Shown here: positions 48,503 to 57,701 of the stretch, one piece after another
Layout: every line of letters starts with the position of its first letter
Position numbering within the stretch: the stretch's first letter is position 1
DNA from: Candidatus Zixiibacteriota bacterium
GTDB lineage: Bacteria; Zixibacteria; MSB-5A5; GN15; FEB-12
DNA: 64,000 bases
Assembly (NCBI GenBank): GCA_020351995.1
Contig: CP070674.1
Location: 1,499,972 to 1,563,971, forward strand
Direction: 5' to 3'
Program-made: the position numbers and the translations under genes
Notes under the pieces: model-generated
Told to the model about the DNA's origin: nothing
Database searches by the model: none
Seen by the model: the letters and a program-made list of their open reading frames with translations, nothing else

Positions 48503-49477
48503 TCACTTCTTTGCCTTTAGTTTCACTTCAAACAGGTCGGTGGGAAGACCATGATCCCCGGGCGACTTCTTCAGCCACTCGGCGGCCTTCGTGTCATCGA
48601 ACAGATTCGCCTTCAAAAAATTGAGCAGATACAGAGTGGCAATTTCAAAGCTTTTCTTGATCTCCGGATCATTACCATAAGAGGACATGTACATAAAGTG
48701 CTCATGCCTGAACTTGAACAGTTCCACGATATAAGCATCGGCATTGGAAATGCCCTCATAGAAATCCAGGCTTCTTTTCTCACCGGTGCAGTAGCTGGCG
48801 TCGGCGAGAATCAGCATAAAGGGATCGGTCAGATTTACTGGATTATAAGCCGGGAATTGCGCCGCCATCTTGGCCGTGTAATCACTGCAGATATCGGTGC
48901 CGTCGAGGCTCACCACGGCATCGACGTTCTCCTCGGACAGGGCGAAGTTTATCGCGGCCGGTCCGCCATAGCTATGTCCTACCACGGCGAGGCGGTTTGG
49001 GTCCGCAAGTTGCAGGTAGCCGGCCTTCGTCGCGGCGAGTTTCAGGTACTCCTGTTGCAGCTGCCTGAAATCCCACCGGTAAACTTCCTGCCCGTACGTG
49101 TACCGATCGCCGGAGGTGGGAAATGTTGCCACAATGAATCCGTGGGTCGTCAGGAATCGCGCCATTTTGAGGTAAGAATTAAGTCTACCGTCGACACCGG
49201 GGCAGAACACCACCACTGGGAATTTGTCCGGCACCTTTTTCTTGGCCAGGTTTCGGCTTTTTTTAACATCCGGATACCAAGCGGCAACAGGGACCCGCCG
49301 GAATGTCTCGTTGACGAGGCGTATTGTGGAGTCAATTTCGACCGGCATTTCCAGATATCCGACCTCGTACGGTCCCGGTTTGAGAAATTCCCAGGTTTCT
49401 GCGCCGTTGCTGCTTGCTGAAAGGTTTGAGACTATGATAATCAATAAAAGACTGATAATAGTTGCTGTTTTTCTCAT
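48503..49477 (-). CDS. Exported alpha/beta hydrolase
   Basis: 324 residues from the ATG at 49477, with AGGGG 8 bases upstream; earlier in-frame ATGs give no signal peptide at the N terminus. The signal peptide is about 1-22. The nucleophile is Ser169 in GHSYGG. PGPYEVGYLEM and FCPGVDGRLNSYLKMARFL resemble PAF-acetylhydrolase and dienelactone-hydrolase-like esterases. Substrate unknown. Confidence 0.88.
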   Translation of the reverse strand: MRKTATIISLLLIIIVSNLSASSNGAETWEFLKPGPYEVGYLEMPVEIDSTIRLVNETFRRVPVAAWYPDVKKSRNLAKKKVPDKFPVVVFCPGVDGRLNSYLKMARFLTTHGFIVATFPTSGDRYTYGQEVYRWDFRQLQQEYLKLAATKAGYLQLADPNRLAVVGHSYGGPAAINFALSEENVDAVVSLDGTDICSDYTAKMAAQFPAYNPVNLTDPFMLILADASYCTGEKRSLDFYEGISNADAYIVELFKFRHEHFMYMSSYGNDPEIKKSFEIATLYLLNFLKANLFDDTKAAEWLKKSPGDHGLPTDLFEVKLKAKK

Positions 49478-49540
49478 CTCGATAACCCCTGGTCTACAGC
49501 GGGACATTGCTGTCATCAAAGTAATGGACGAATTACGGAG

Positions 49541-49569
49541 AAATAAATACAATCCGGGGAAGAATTCAA
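49541..49569 (-). promoter_or_regulatory. Candidate promoter of the hydrolase-lipoprotein pair
   Basis: On the minus strand TTGAAT (49564-49569), 17 bases, TTATTT (49541-49546). Confidence 0.35.
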
Positions 49570-49657
49570 CCACTATTTGCGAAGACCATGAAAGCGAAGG
49601 ACCGGGAAGGGCGACATCGATGGAGTACGTTTTATCTTTGGCAGCGTTTTTACGAAA

Positions 49658-49685
49658 TCGAAGGCAGGCAGTAATCAGCCTTCGA
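49658..49685 (-). terminator. Possible terminator after the XRE-membrane protein operon
   Basis: On the minus strand TCGAAGGC and GCCTTCGA form a perfect 8-base-pair stem over 12 bases, followed by TTTCG, a weak T tract. Confidence 0.4.
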
Positions 49686-49711
49686 GTATCATAACTGATT
49701 ACTCGGGACCC

Positions 49712-50977
49712 CTACTTTCCGCTTAATATAGGTTTGCCATCCCGGTTGAGATTTACCACTGAGCCCTTTTCAAACGAGTGCCCCTCGATTGTGGCATCAG
49801 TGGCCAGCTTGCAGCGTTTCAACTTTCCGTTGTCGTAAAACTCGGTGCCCACCTGGGCCAGGAAACCCGCTTTCGCGCACGGTATTCCCTGAATAACTTC
49901 ATCCTCAGCCAACCACGCGAGACGGAGCTTCCCGTTCGGATGGAAGCCGGTTGTCCAGCCATGACCGTGCCCCTTGCACAAATGACCCTGAATACGAGTG
50001 TCTTCCGGAAGAAAACACCGGTCCATCTTCCCATCAGCGCTGAAATGTACCGTCGTGCCGAGTGGTAGAGGTTGACCTGACAGGGTGTCAGCGCGGGCCA
50101 ACCTGCACGATCGTATACTCCCGTTTTCGTAGTACTGTACCCCTTCCATACAACTGACGCCCTGAACTTCCACCACCTCAATTTCACTTGGGTCCATCGA
50201 TTTGTATTTGTTCAGTTCTTTCTCCGAGATTTGACTGACCAGAAGCAGTGACGCGACGGCCAATCCTCCAAGACCCAACAACCTGGTGAGATTACGATTG
50301 AAATAGACCCTGAGACTGGTCGATTGGCTGTCCCCCGACCCCGTCTCCGCCTGGCTGCCATGAATAAGACACGCAGCAGCGATAACAAGAGGTAAGGGCA
50401 ACAATATCGATACTACGAAACCCGGTGTGATAACTACCCAGAAAGCGACAGCAACCGCGAGGAGTATTCCAGCCAGCACCCTTGGGAATCTGATTCCTAC
50501 CAGGCCAAGCATGCTAATGAGAATGCCAACCAGTCCCCCGATTATCGCCGCGAGCGAAAAGCCGGCTTCGAGGACAATAAAGGCGGTAACAATCAGACCC
50601 ACAGAGATCGTTATCTGAACCCCCGCAGCACGGTAATCACGGACCATTATCAGTCCCACCAGGGCCTTGGTAACCAGCCCGATCGCCAACAGTGTCGCAA
50701 ACCTTTCCACGGTCTTGTTGTCCATCTCCGCCTGAATCGCCATAACGGCTATGGCGATGATGAGAACGACAAAGGCAATGTTACCGGAATGAAACTGAAT
50801 CAGTTTTTGACGTTCGTCGGCATACTTATCCGCCATCCCAACCGAGTGCAGAGCCGGGCGCAGCAGATAGACCAGAATAATGCCGTAGAGGAAATAGGTG
50901 CTCGCCAATAGCGCGAGCAGCAAGCTGGCCACAAATATCCCCGTGGCGCACCAGAAAATGGCGTCTCGGTCAAACAT
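49712..50977 (-). CDS. Multi-span membrane protein with C-terminal YwqK/MORN-like repeats
   Basis: 421 residues from the ATG at 50977, with GGAGGAG 7 bases upstream. Residues 1-230 contain about seven hydrophobic segments, with KYADERQKLIQFHSGNIAF in the first loop as in DUF2178-type proteins. After another helix, the last 150 residues are four or five repeats of about 35 residues with the pattern G-x2-FxxNGKLxxCxLAxDxxIxG. Each repeat carries a Cys near its middle or end. It overlaps the upstream XRE gene by 8 bases, so the two are coupled. Confidence 0.82.
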   Translation of the reverse strand: MFDRDAIFWCATGIFVASLLLALLASTYFLYGIILVYLLRPALHSVGMADKYADERQKLIQFHSGNIAFVVLIIAIAVMAIQAEMDNKTVERFATLLAIGLVTKALVGLIMVRDYRAAGVQITISVGLIVTAFIVLEAGFSLAAIIGGLVGILISMLGLVGIRFPRVLAGILLAVAVAFWVVITPGFVVSILLPLPLVIAAACLIHGSQAETGSGDSQSTSLRVYFNRNLTRLLGLGGLAVASLLLVSQISEKELNKYKSMDPSEIEVVEVQGVSCMEGVQYYENGSIRSCRLARADTLSGQPLPLGTTVHFSADGKMDRCFLPEDTRIQGHLCKGHGHGWTTGFHPNGKLRLAWLAEDEVIQGIPCAKAGFLAQVGTEFYDNGKLKRCKLATDATIEGHSFEKGSVVNLNRDGKPILSGK

Positions 50978-51179
50978 AGTCGCTCTCCTCCAACTCGAAC
51001 AGGTTCTCGACAGTCGTACCAAGCTTGTGTGCCAGGAGCAAAGCCAGCTTCACCGACGGACTATAGTGCCCGCGCTCGATTGCTATAATCGTCTGCCGGG
51101 TTATGCGGACCATTTCCGCTAACCGCTGCTGGCTCAACTCGCCCCCTTCAAAACGATATTTTCTCAAGTTGGTCTTCAT
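50970..51179 (-). CDS. Small XRE-family transcriptional regulator
   Basis: 69 residues, just one helix-turn-helix domain: LSQQRLAEMVRITRQTIIAIERG. YozG-like regulators of this size usually sit beside a small membrane protein of the DUF2178 type, as here. It probably represses its own operon through the repeats in its promoter. The Shine-Dalgarno sequence is weak. Confidence 0.93.
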   Translation of the reverse strand: MKTNLRKYRFEGGELSQQRLAEMVRITRQTIIAIERGHYSPSVKLALLLAHKLGTTVENLFELEESDYV

Positions 51180-51634
51180 TATCCATTCGCAATAAGACTA
51201 GAGTTTTCAACCACGACCAACGTAAACTATCCTTTACATATTGTCAAGTATTATTTACATATCATTTTCATTTTTTGAGCTAAGTTTCGGCCTAAGCTCT
51301 TGTAATTCAAAATATTGATTGCGGCTGATATTCGTGCCCCTTTCCCGTTTCCAGAACGCCATGCCGCTTCTCTGTCCGAAGGTTCACCCCTTGACCGAAA
51401 CTTATGAGCAACCGGGCCGTAATCACTGACATGGCCGGGCCGATAAAATGGTCCGTGAAAACCATCTCACGAAGTTGGTTAATGAAGATGATCTTCTAGA
51501 CTACAATTTCACACAGACTGCCGGGCGTGACACTCATGGTCGCCAATGGCAGTCCCCGTCAAGCCTGACTTCCTGCTGGCAGCAGGCGGCAACAGTCAAA
51601 CACATAATTCTCACCACGGAAAAAGGAGTAAGTT
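51180..51634. other. Intergenic region between XRE operon and GNAT gene
   Basis: The first 80 bases hold the XRE promoter and operator-like repeats. The remaining 370 bases have no convincing gene. A plus-strand open frame from 51448 runs into the GNAT gene in another register and is not supported. No clear promoter for the GNAT gene was found. Confidence 0.55.
51219..51262 (-). promoter_or_regulatory. XRE operon promoter with operator-like repeats
   Basis: On the minus strand TTGACA (51242-51247), 17 bases, TACGTT (51219-51224). TTTACATAT occurs twice in the same direction (51233-51241 and 51254-51262, 21 bases apart, two helical turns), flanking the -35. GTAAA-N6-TTTAC (51222-51237) forms a dyad across the spacer. 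Confidence 0.55.
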
Positions 51635-52582
51635 GTGAAACTAATCATGCGCAATTATAGATGCGATTCAGATTACCGTCGCATCCGAGATTTTCTTCGT
51701 GACGTGTTTTTCAAAAATAACTATTGGGAAAGAAGCTGGCACGTTAACCGTTTTGACTACTGGCGATGGCACGGTATCGAAAATATGGGTCACGGACGAC
51801 TGGAGACAGATGTCTTTATCTGGGAAACCCCTGACAAGAATATCGCGGCGGTGCTGAACCGCGAGGGCCCCGGTAGTGTATGGCTACAAATACATCCCCA
51901 ATACCGCACACAGGAACTTGAGGAGGAGATGATAAACGTTGCCGCGGAACACCTGACGGTACCGGCAGGCAATGGCCAACAAAGACATCATATCTGGGTG
52001 GACCCGGATGATAATCTTCGTTTGAGTATCCTTAAACGCCTCGGCTACACTAAATCCGCCCGGGTCGAATACCAGCGTCGACGGTCGATGGCCGACAGTA
52101 TCATCGAGGTTTCAGTCGCTGACGGATACACCGTACGCGCCCTGGGAGATGAGGACGAATTGCCCAGTCGAAGCTGGGCATCGTGGCGCGCCTTTCATCC
52201 CAAAGAACCGGACGAGGCCTATCAGGGCTGGGAGTGGTATCACAATATTCAACGCGCTCCCCTGTACCGCCGCGATCTGGATATCGTGGCGACAGTTCCC
52301 GACGGTGAAGTTGCGGCTTTCAGTACGGTATGGTTTGATAAGATTACCGGCACGGGTGTGTTCGAGCCGGTGGGTACCGTTCCTGAACACCAGCGCCGCG
52401 GTCTGGCCCGGGCAGTAATGACCGAAGGGCTCAAACGGCTTAAAGGACTCGGAGCACAATTCGCCTACGTTGGTTCCTGGAACGATGCCACTCACGCTCT
52501 GTACGGTGACAGGTTGGGTTTTAACGATTATATTATCCTTAACGCATGGGAGAAGCGGATGCCAGTAGAATCCGGCAACTAA
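51635..52582 (+). CDS. GNAT acetyltransferase with two GNAT-like halves
   Basis: 315 residues, starting with GTG; AAGGAG lies 6 bases upstream. The C-terminal half has the acetyl-CoA loop VGTVPEHQRRGLARAVMTEGL and the following WNDATHALYGDRLGF helix. The N-terminal half is a degenerate copy of the same fold (IHPQYRTQELEEEM, LRLSILKRLGY). Substrate unknown. Confidence 0.9.
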   Translation: MKLIMRNYRCDSDYRRIRDFLRDVFFKNNYWERSWHVNRFDYWRWHGIENMGHGRLETDVFIWETPDKNIAAVLNREGPGSVWLQIHPQYRTQELEEEMINVAAEHLTVPAGNGQQRHHIWVDPDDNLRLSILKRLGYTKSARVEYQRRRSMADSIIEVSVADGYTVRALGDEDELPSRSWASWRAFHPKEPDEAYQGWEWYHNIQRAPLYRRDLDIVATVPDGEVAAFSTVWFDKITGTGVFEPVGTVPEHQRRGLARAVMTEGLKRLKGLGAQFAYVGSWNDATHALYGDRLGFNDYIILNAWEKRMPVESGN

Positions 52583-52679
52583 ATTATTTGCGTTAACCGG
52601 GAGGCCATTCTAAATTAGCGTCAGTACGCGGGCTGTCGCTTCTCAACCGGAAGGATCGTGGGAAAGGGGTATCTCCGGA

Positions 52680-54380
52680 ATGGACGCGCTGATATATCTT
52701 CGTGATCTGGTCGTAATCCTCGGTTTCGGTGTCGTAATCGTGGCCCTGTTCCATCGCTTTAAACTGCCATCCACAGCGGGTCTAATCCTCGCCGGGATAC
52801 TGGTCGGTCCGCAGGGATTGAGCATCATCGACGATATCCATCAGGTAGAGGTTCTGGCTGAGGTTGGAGTGGCATTGCTTCTGTTCGGTATCGGGCTGGA
52901 GCTTTCTCTGGACAAATTGCGGCGCCTGTGGAAGCCGATCATGGCCAGCGGATTCCTTCAGGTGGGACTCACTATCATCGCCACCTTCGGGATCGCGCGA
53001 ATATCCGGGCTTACGAACGCCTCGGCACTCTTTGTCGGTTTTCTGGTGGCTTTGTCGAGCACGGCAATTGTGCTGAGAGGCCTGCAGCAACGCGGCGAAG
53101 TCGACGCTCCGCATGGACGTCTCACACTGGGCATACTGGTCTTCCAGGATTTCAGCGTGGTGCCCATGATTCTGGCTATCCCCCTGTTGGTAGGCACAGA
53201 TAGTCCGGGTCTTGACCTGCTCATAACGGCCGGTGAATCAATCGCTATCGTGGCTGGAGTTCTGATTGCGGCCCGTATAATTGTCCCCCGCGTGCTTAAT
53301 TTCGTCGCCAGAACACGGGAAAGACAGCTTTTTATCCTCACCATTTTCGTAATCTGTGTCGGTACCGCTTGGTTGATCACGAGTTCAGGAGCATCTCTGG
53401 CCATTGGCGCTTTTCTGGCAGGACTGGTAGTGGCCGGAAGTGAATATCGCCATCAGGCTCTGGCCGATCTGATACCGTTTCGGGAGATTTTTGCCAGCCT
53501 GTTTTTCGTATCGGTAGGAATGTTTCTTGCCCCGGCTGGGTTTATCGACAATATCCTGCCCATAATCGTGCTCCTGGCGGCAATAATGGCAGGTAAGGCC
53601 CTGATCGTTTTTGTGACCGCCCTTATTCTCAGACTTCCGATGAGAGTAGCCCTTCTGGCCGGGGTATCGTTGGCCCAGGTGGGTGAATTTTCACTCGTCT
53701 TGTTTTTTGCCAGCCAGGGAACCGGTTTGATCGACGCCTCGCTTCAGGGGAGTTTGATCCCAGCCGCAATCCTCTCCATGTTTCTTACGCCAATTGCGAT
53801 TGCATACGCACCGCAGTTCGCCGCGGGTGTGGGACGGCTACGCGGTCTTACCCGCTTCATGAAGGTGGAGGCTGCTGAAGAAGCCATCGAAACCGCGGGC
53901 AAAATGCGTGACCATGTTATCATCGGTGGCTACGGTTTCGCCGGACGGGAGTTGGCGATGGCCCTGAAGCAAGTCGGCATCCCGTATGTAGTAGTGGACC
54001 TGAATGTGGAAAACGTCAGAGTAGCGGCGAAGGAGGTAGGAAGCGCTTATTTCGGCGATATAACCAGCGTCGAAGTCCTCGAAAAAGTGGGAGCGGCCAG
54101 TGCCAGGGAGTTGGTCTTGCTTATAAACGACCCGCGGGCTACGGAGCGAGCCGTGAAGGTAGCTCGACGACTGGTACCGGATTTAGTCATCGTCGTACGG
54201 ACATACTACCTTCTGGACATCGAGCCGCTGGTGACGGCTGGCGCCAACGATGTTATCCCTGCCGAACGGGAGGCCGCGGTCCAAATTACCTCAAGAGTAC
54301 TGGCCCGTCACAAAGTTGATTCGGCACAAATCGATACTTGCTGCGCGCAGATTCGCACCCGCAGTGAAGATGAACCCTGA
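52680..54380 (+). CDS. KefB/KefC-like cation:proton antiporter (CPA2) with RCK domain
   Basis: 566 residues. About twelve membrane helices cover 1-390, with GLILAGILVGPQGLS early and FFVSVGMFLAP later. A TrkA-N/RCK domain then begins with the NAD-binding loop GGYGFAG (416-422) and continues with DLNVENVRVA and the GDITSVEVL block. It probably exchanges K+ or Na+ for protons under nucleotide control. No glutathione-binding or KefF partner is nearby. Confidence 0.93.
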   Translation: MDALIYLRDLVVILGFGVVIVALFHRFKLPSTAGLILAGILVGPQGLSIIDDIHQVEVLAEVGVALLLFGIGLELSLDKLRRLWKPIMASGFLQVGLTIIATFGIARISGLTNASALFVGFLVALSSTAIVLRGLQQRGEVDAPHGRLTLGILVFQDFSVVPMILAIPLLVGTDSPGLDLLITAGESIAIVAGVLIAARIIVPRVLNFVARTRERQLFILTIFVICVGTAWLITSSGASLAIGAFLAGLVVAGSEYRHQALADLIPFREIFASLFFVSVGMFLAPAGFIDNILPIIVLLAAIMAGKALIVFVTALILRLPMRVALLAGVSLAQVGEFSLVLFFASQGTGLIDASLQGSLIPAAILSMFLTPIAIAYAPQFAAGVGRLRGLTRFMKVEAAEEAIETAGKMRDHVIIGGYGFAGRELAMALKQVGIPYVVVDLNVENVRVAAKEVGSAYFGDITSVEVLEKVGAASARELVLLINDPRATERAVKVARRLVPDLVIVVRTYYLLDIEPLVTAGANDVIPAEREAAVQITSRVLARHKVDSAQIDTCCAQIRTRSEDEP

Positions 54381-54510
54381 CATCGACTTGCGCCTTGACA
54401 TCATCTGGCATAATCGTAAATTAACAGACGGGACGGCTACCGACGGTCAATCGGACTAATATTTCGCGCCGATAACAAAACATAGACCGCCCCAGTCGTG
54501 TCGCACATGG

Positions 54511-55137
54511 GTGGTAAAAGACATGCTGCTTTGGCTAAAAAAGATTTACTGGAGCTACCTGAGAAACCGGTATTTCCACTGGCAGTTCTTCCTGAAGGAT
54601 CTCCCCTGCGAATATGGCGAATGGCTCCGGCGACGTCTGTACCGAAAGTACTTCGGGAAGGTCGGAAAGCACCTGGTTATCCGGCAGGACGTCCGTATCC
54701 GCAATATCCAGGACATTTTCATTGGCGATTACTCTGAGATCGGCGAGGGCGTGATGTTGCAGGGTGCGGGCGGAATGCATATCGGCGACCATGTTATACT
54801 CAGCCCGCACGTCAAGATCTGGTCGGCGAATCATCGCTATGATGACATCAACAAACCGATCCTGGACCAATGGTATGACTTCAGGAAAGTTGTGATCGGC
54901 AACCACGTCTGGCTCGGCGCCAATGTATTTGTAATGCCTGGGGCTAATATCGGTGATGGCGTAATAGTCTCGGCAGGGTCGGTCGTCGGCGCCAAACCCA
55001 TTCCACCTTATCGGATCGTTGCCGGTAACCCGGCTCGCGTTATCGGGACCCGGCCGGGCGCAGAGACTAAGCTGCCTCAGGGCGGTTCGGATGAGGCCTC
55101 TGCGGATTTCCCGTCCCAGGAACCCAGCGAAAAATAG
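54511..55137 (+). CDS. Hexapeptide-repeat acyltransferase
   Basis: 208 residues from a GTG; an ATG four codons later (54523) is also possible, and neither has a good ribosome-binding site. Left-handed beta-helix repeats occupy about 55-175 (IFIGDYSEIGEGVML, HIGDHVILSPHV, VVIGNHVWLGANVFVMPGANIGDGVIVSAGSVV). SANHRYDD holds the catalytic His found in maltose/galactoside-type O-acetyltransferases. It likely acetylates a sugar or surface glycan. Confidence 0.92.
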   Translation: MVKDMLLWLKKIYWSYLRNRYFHWQFFLKDLPCEYGEWLRRRLYRKYFGKVGKHLVIRQDVRIRNIQDIFIGDYSEIGEGVMLQGAGGMHIGDHVILSPHVKIWSANHRYDDINKPILDQWYDFRKVVIGNHVWLGANVFVMPGANIGDGVIVSAGSVVGAKPIPPYRIVAGNPARVIGTRPGAETKLPQGGSDEASADFPSQEPSEK

Positions 55138-55156
55138 CAATATCTATTGAGATCCT

Positions 55157-55185
55157 GTGCGAACACGAACAACCGGTGTTCGCAC
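55157..55185 (+). other. Perfect hairpin after the acyltransferase gene
   Basis: GTGCGAACAC (55157-55166) pairs with GTGTTCGCAC (55176-55185) over 9 bases. No T tract follows, so it is not a standard terminator; it may protect the 3' end of the mRNA. Confidence 0.5.
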
Positions 55186-55325
55186 GCGGACACCGCAGCT
55201 TCACGGAAACCGTTAACTCATTAGTTCATAAGAGGTAAAATTGTCGGCATCATATCTGCTATAGTTTCGTACGAAATATAAGAACGTGCCGCAACTATAA
55301 ACACCGACCGATGGGCGTATAAGCC

Positions 55326-57662
55326 ATGTTGTTGAATTACCTGAGAATCACACTCCGTAATATCCGGAAATACAAAGGATATACCCTCGTAAACCTGGCC
55401 GGTCTGGCTATCAGCCTGGCCTGTTGCATACTGATTGGCCTGTGGATACTCAACGAAAAGAGTTATGACAAGCACTACGCCGATGTCGACCGGGTCCAGG
55501 CTATTCTCACAAACGGCCACTTCGTCAGTGCGAATGCCCTGGCTCCCTATTTGGAAGAAAATGTTCCTGAGATACAGTATGCGGCCAGGACGACCGGCAG
55601 CAATGAAATTCTGGTCAACAGCGAATCGCTCGATTCATTCGAGCGTCTCATGGCCGCCGACCCACAGGTACTTCAAATACTTTCCTTTCCGTTCATCGCT
55701 GGAGACCCGAAAACAGCTCTCTCAAAGCCGAACTCGGTCGTTATCACCGAGGAGATGGCCGCCAAATTCTTTGGAAATCAGCCCGCTATCGGTAAAACAC
55801 TGTCGATTGACAACAGGGCGGAATACGTCGTTACGGGAGTCATCGAGAACATTCCGCCTAACTCGAGTTTTCAGTTCGACCTGCTGGTATCTATCGACTA
55901 TCAGCGCCAGGAGGTTATTGCGGACGGCTTTCCCTATGAGGCATGGAATTTCGTAAGTACCAAAACCGTGGCGAAGGTACAACCGGGCGTCACCACCGCG
56001 GCCCTGACCGACAAGATCTCCGGGTTAATTCAACAATTCTACGATGACAGAGAAGTGAGCCTTGCCGCCATCAATATCGGCGATCTGTACCTGAGATTCT
56101 CCGAAACTAACACAGGCATAAAGATATTTTCATCCATAGCCCTCGCCATCCTGCTGATGGCCTGCATCAACTACGTGAACCTTTCCACGGCGAGGTTCAG
56201 AATGAGGGCCAAGGAAACCGGCATACGGAAGATAATCGGAGCTTCAAGAGGAGCGCTTATAGCGCAGTTTCTGGGTGAATCATTTGTGCTTATAACGGTC
56301 GGATTCGCTCTGGCTTTATGCCTGGTGGACACGTCACTTCCCTTTTTTAATTCCCTTTTTGAACTGCGGCTATCGCTCAACCTTCTGGGCAACCCTTCAA
56401 TAATCATGGCTGGCATCGCCATTATCATTGCCACCACGCTGGCCGCTGGGATATATCCGGCTGTCGTGTTATCCCGTTTTCACCCGGTGCAGACCATAAG
56501 GACGGGCCTCAACCAAACCAACAGGCATTTCACGTTGAGAAGAGTGCTGGTAGTCCTTCAGTTTTCACTGACCGCAATCCTGATCATCGGCACCGCCGTA
56601 ATCTACACGCAGGTTAACCATATGAAGAACTGGGACGTCGGCTACAACAAGGAACACGTCGTCAATATCAGGCTCCGGGGCGACAGCCGAAAACAATATC
56701 CGGTCTTGAAGAACAAATTGAGACAGAGCCCGGAGATCCTGGCGGTAACCGCCGCCACCAACACTCTACCCTACTGGTACATGGAAACCTCGGTGACCTG
56801 GGACGATCTGGAACCGGATGAACAGAAGGATGTCGCCTTCAACTTCGTGAGATTCGACTTTACGGACACGTATGGCATTGAGGTAACCGAAGGCCGCAGT
56901 TTCAATGAAAACATCGCTACCGATGAACAGTTTGCCTGCCTTGTCAACGAGACTCTGGCTCGTTCCATGAACCGAAGCCCGGTGCTGGGAAGTCACATAA
57001 ATGTCTGGAATGTGGAGCGCGAAATCGTCGGCATTGTCAAAGATTTCAACTTCCGGCCGCTGAACTCCGGCATTCAGCCGCTGGTGCTGACGATCAACCC
57101 CGCCGGCGCAGAGAGATTCGGCAGGATAAACGTGATGTCGATACGCATCGGCCCCAACAATATCAGTTCCACCCTGGCTTCCATTGAAAAAACATGGAAC
57201 GCAATTATACCCAACCATCCATTTGAATACACATTCCTGGACGAGCAGTTTGACGCCAATTACCGATCCCTGGAGCAGGTCAACAACCTGGCCGTCTGTT
57301 TTGGGACCCTGGCAATTTTTATCGCCGCCCTCGGATTGTTCGGGCTGGCGTCCTATACTGCCGAACAGAAAACAAAAGAGATTGGCATCAGGAAAGTTCT
57401 GGGGGCTTCCATCACCAATATCGTGCGCATGATGTCCAGAGAGTACGTTATCCTGGTGGCTGTCGCGAATCTAATAGCCTGGCCCCTGGCCTGGTTCATA
57501 ATGAGCGACTGGCTGTCCGAATTCGCCTACCACATCGACGTAAGCGTGGGTACTTACGTAATGGTCGGTTGCTTTACGTTATTGATCGCGTTACTCTCAG
57601 TCGGTTACCAGGCCATTCGAGCGGCCAATACCAATCCCGTCGATGCCATACAATATGAGTGA
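55326..57662 (+). CDS. MacB/FtsX-type ABC transporter permease
   Basis: 778 residues in two similar halves. Each half has an N-terminal helix, a large periplasmic MacB-PCD domain and three FtsX-type helices (RMRAKETGIRKIIGASRGALI in the first half, KTKEIGIRKVLGASITNIV in the second). The first half begins LRITLRNIRKYKGYTLVN and the C terminus is NPVDAIQYE. Mechanotransmission permeases of this type drive export of lipoproteins, peptides or drugs. No ATPase gene is adjacent, so its partner is elsewhere. Confidence 0.92.
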   Translation: MLLNYLRITLRNIRKYKGYTLVNLAGLAISLACCILIGLWILNEKSYDKHYADVDRVQAILTNGHFVSANALAPYLEENVPEIQYAARTTGSNEILVNSESLDSFERLMAADPQVLQILSFPFIAGDPKTALSKPNSVVITEEMAAKFFGNQPAIGKTLSIDNRAEYVVTGVIENIPPNSSFQFDLLVSIDYQRQEVIADGFPYEAWNFVSTKTVAKVQPGVTTAALTDKISGLIQQFYDDREVSLAAINIGDLYLRFSETNTGIKIFSSIALAILLMACINYVNLSTARFRMRAKETGIRKIIGASRGALIAQFLGESFVLITVGFALALCLVDTSLPFFNSLFELRLSLNLLGNPSIIMAGIAIIIATTLAAGIYPAVVLSRFHPVQTIRTGLNQTNRHFTLRRVLVVLQFSLTAILIIGTAVIYTQVNHMKNWDVGYNKEHVVNIRLRGDSRKQYPVLKNKLRQSPEILAVTAATNTLPYWYMETSVTWDDLEPDEQKDVAFNFVRFDFTDTYGIEVTEGRSFNENIATDEQFACLVNETLARSMNRSPVLGSHINVWNVEREIVGIVKDFNFRPLNSGIQPLVLTINPAGAERFGRINVMSIRIGPNNISSTLASIEKTWNAIIPNHPFEYTFLDEQFDANYRSLEQVNNLAVCFGTLAIFIAALGLFGLASYTAEQKTKEIGIRKVLGASITNIVRMMSREYVILVAVANLIAWPLAWFIMSDWLSEFAYHIDVSVGTYVMVGCFTLLIALLSVGYQAIRAANTNPVDAIQYE

Positions 57663-57701
57663 CATCGCGTAACTCAATCCGTATCATTGCGTATCTATAC
57701 C

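Noticed and set aside
48551..49420. 289-codon frame opposite the alpha/beta hydrolase
   Set aside because: The hydrolase has a signal peptide, GxSxG motif and ribosome-binding site; the antisense frame has none.
51448..51660. 70-codon frame before the GNAT gene
   Set aside because: Overlaps the GNAT start in another register, with no ribosome-binding site or family.
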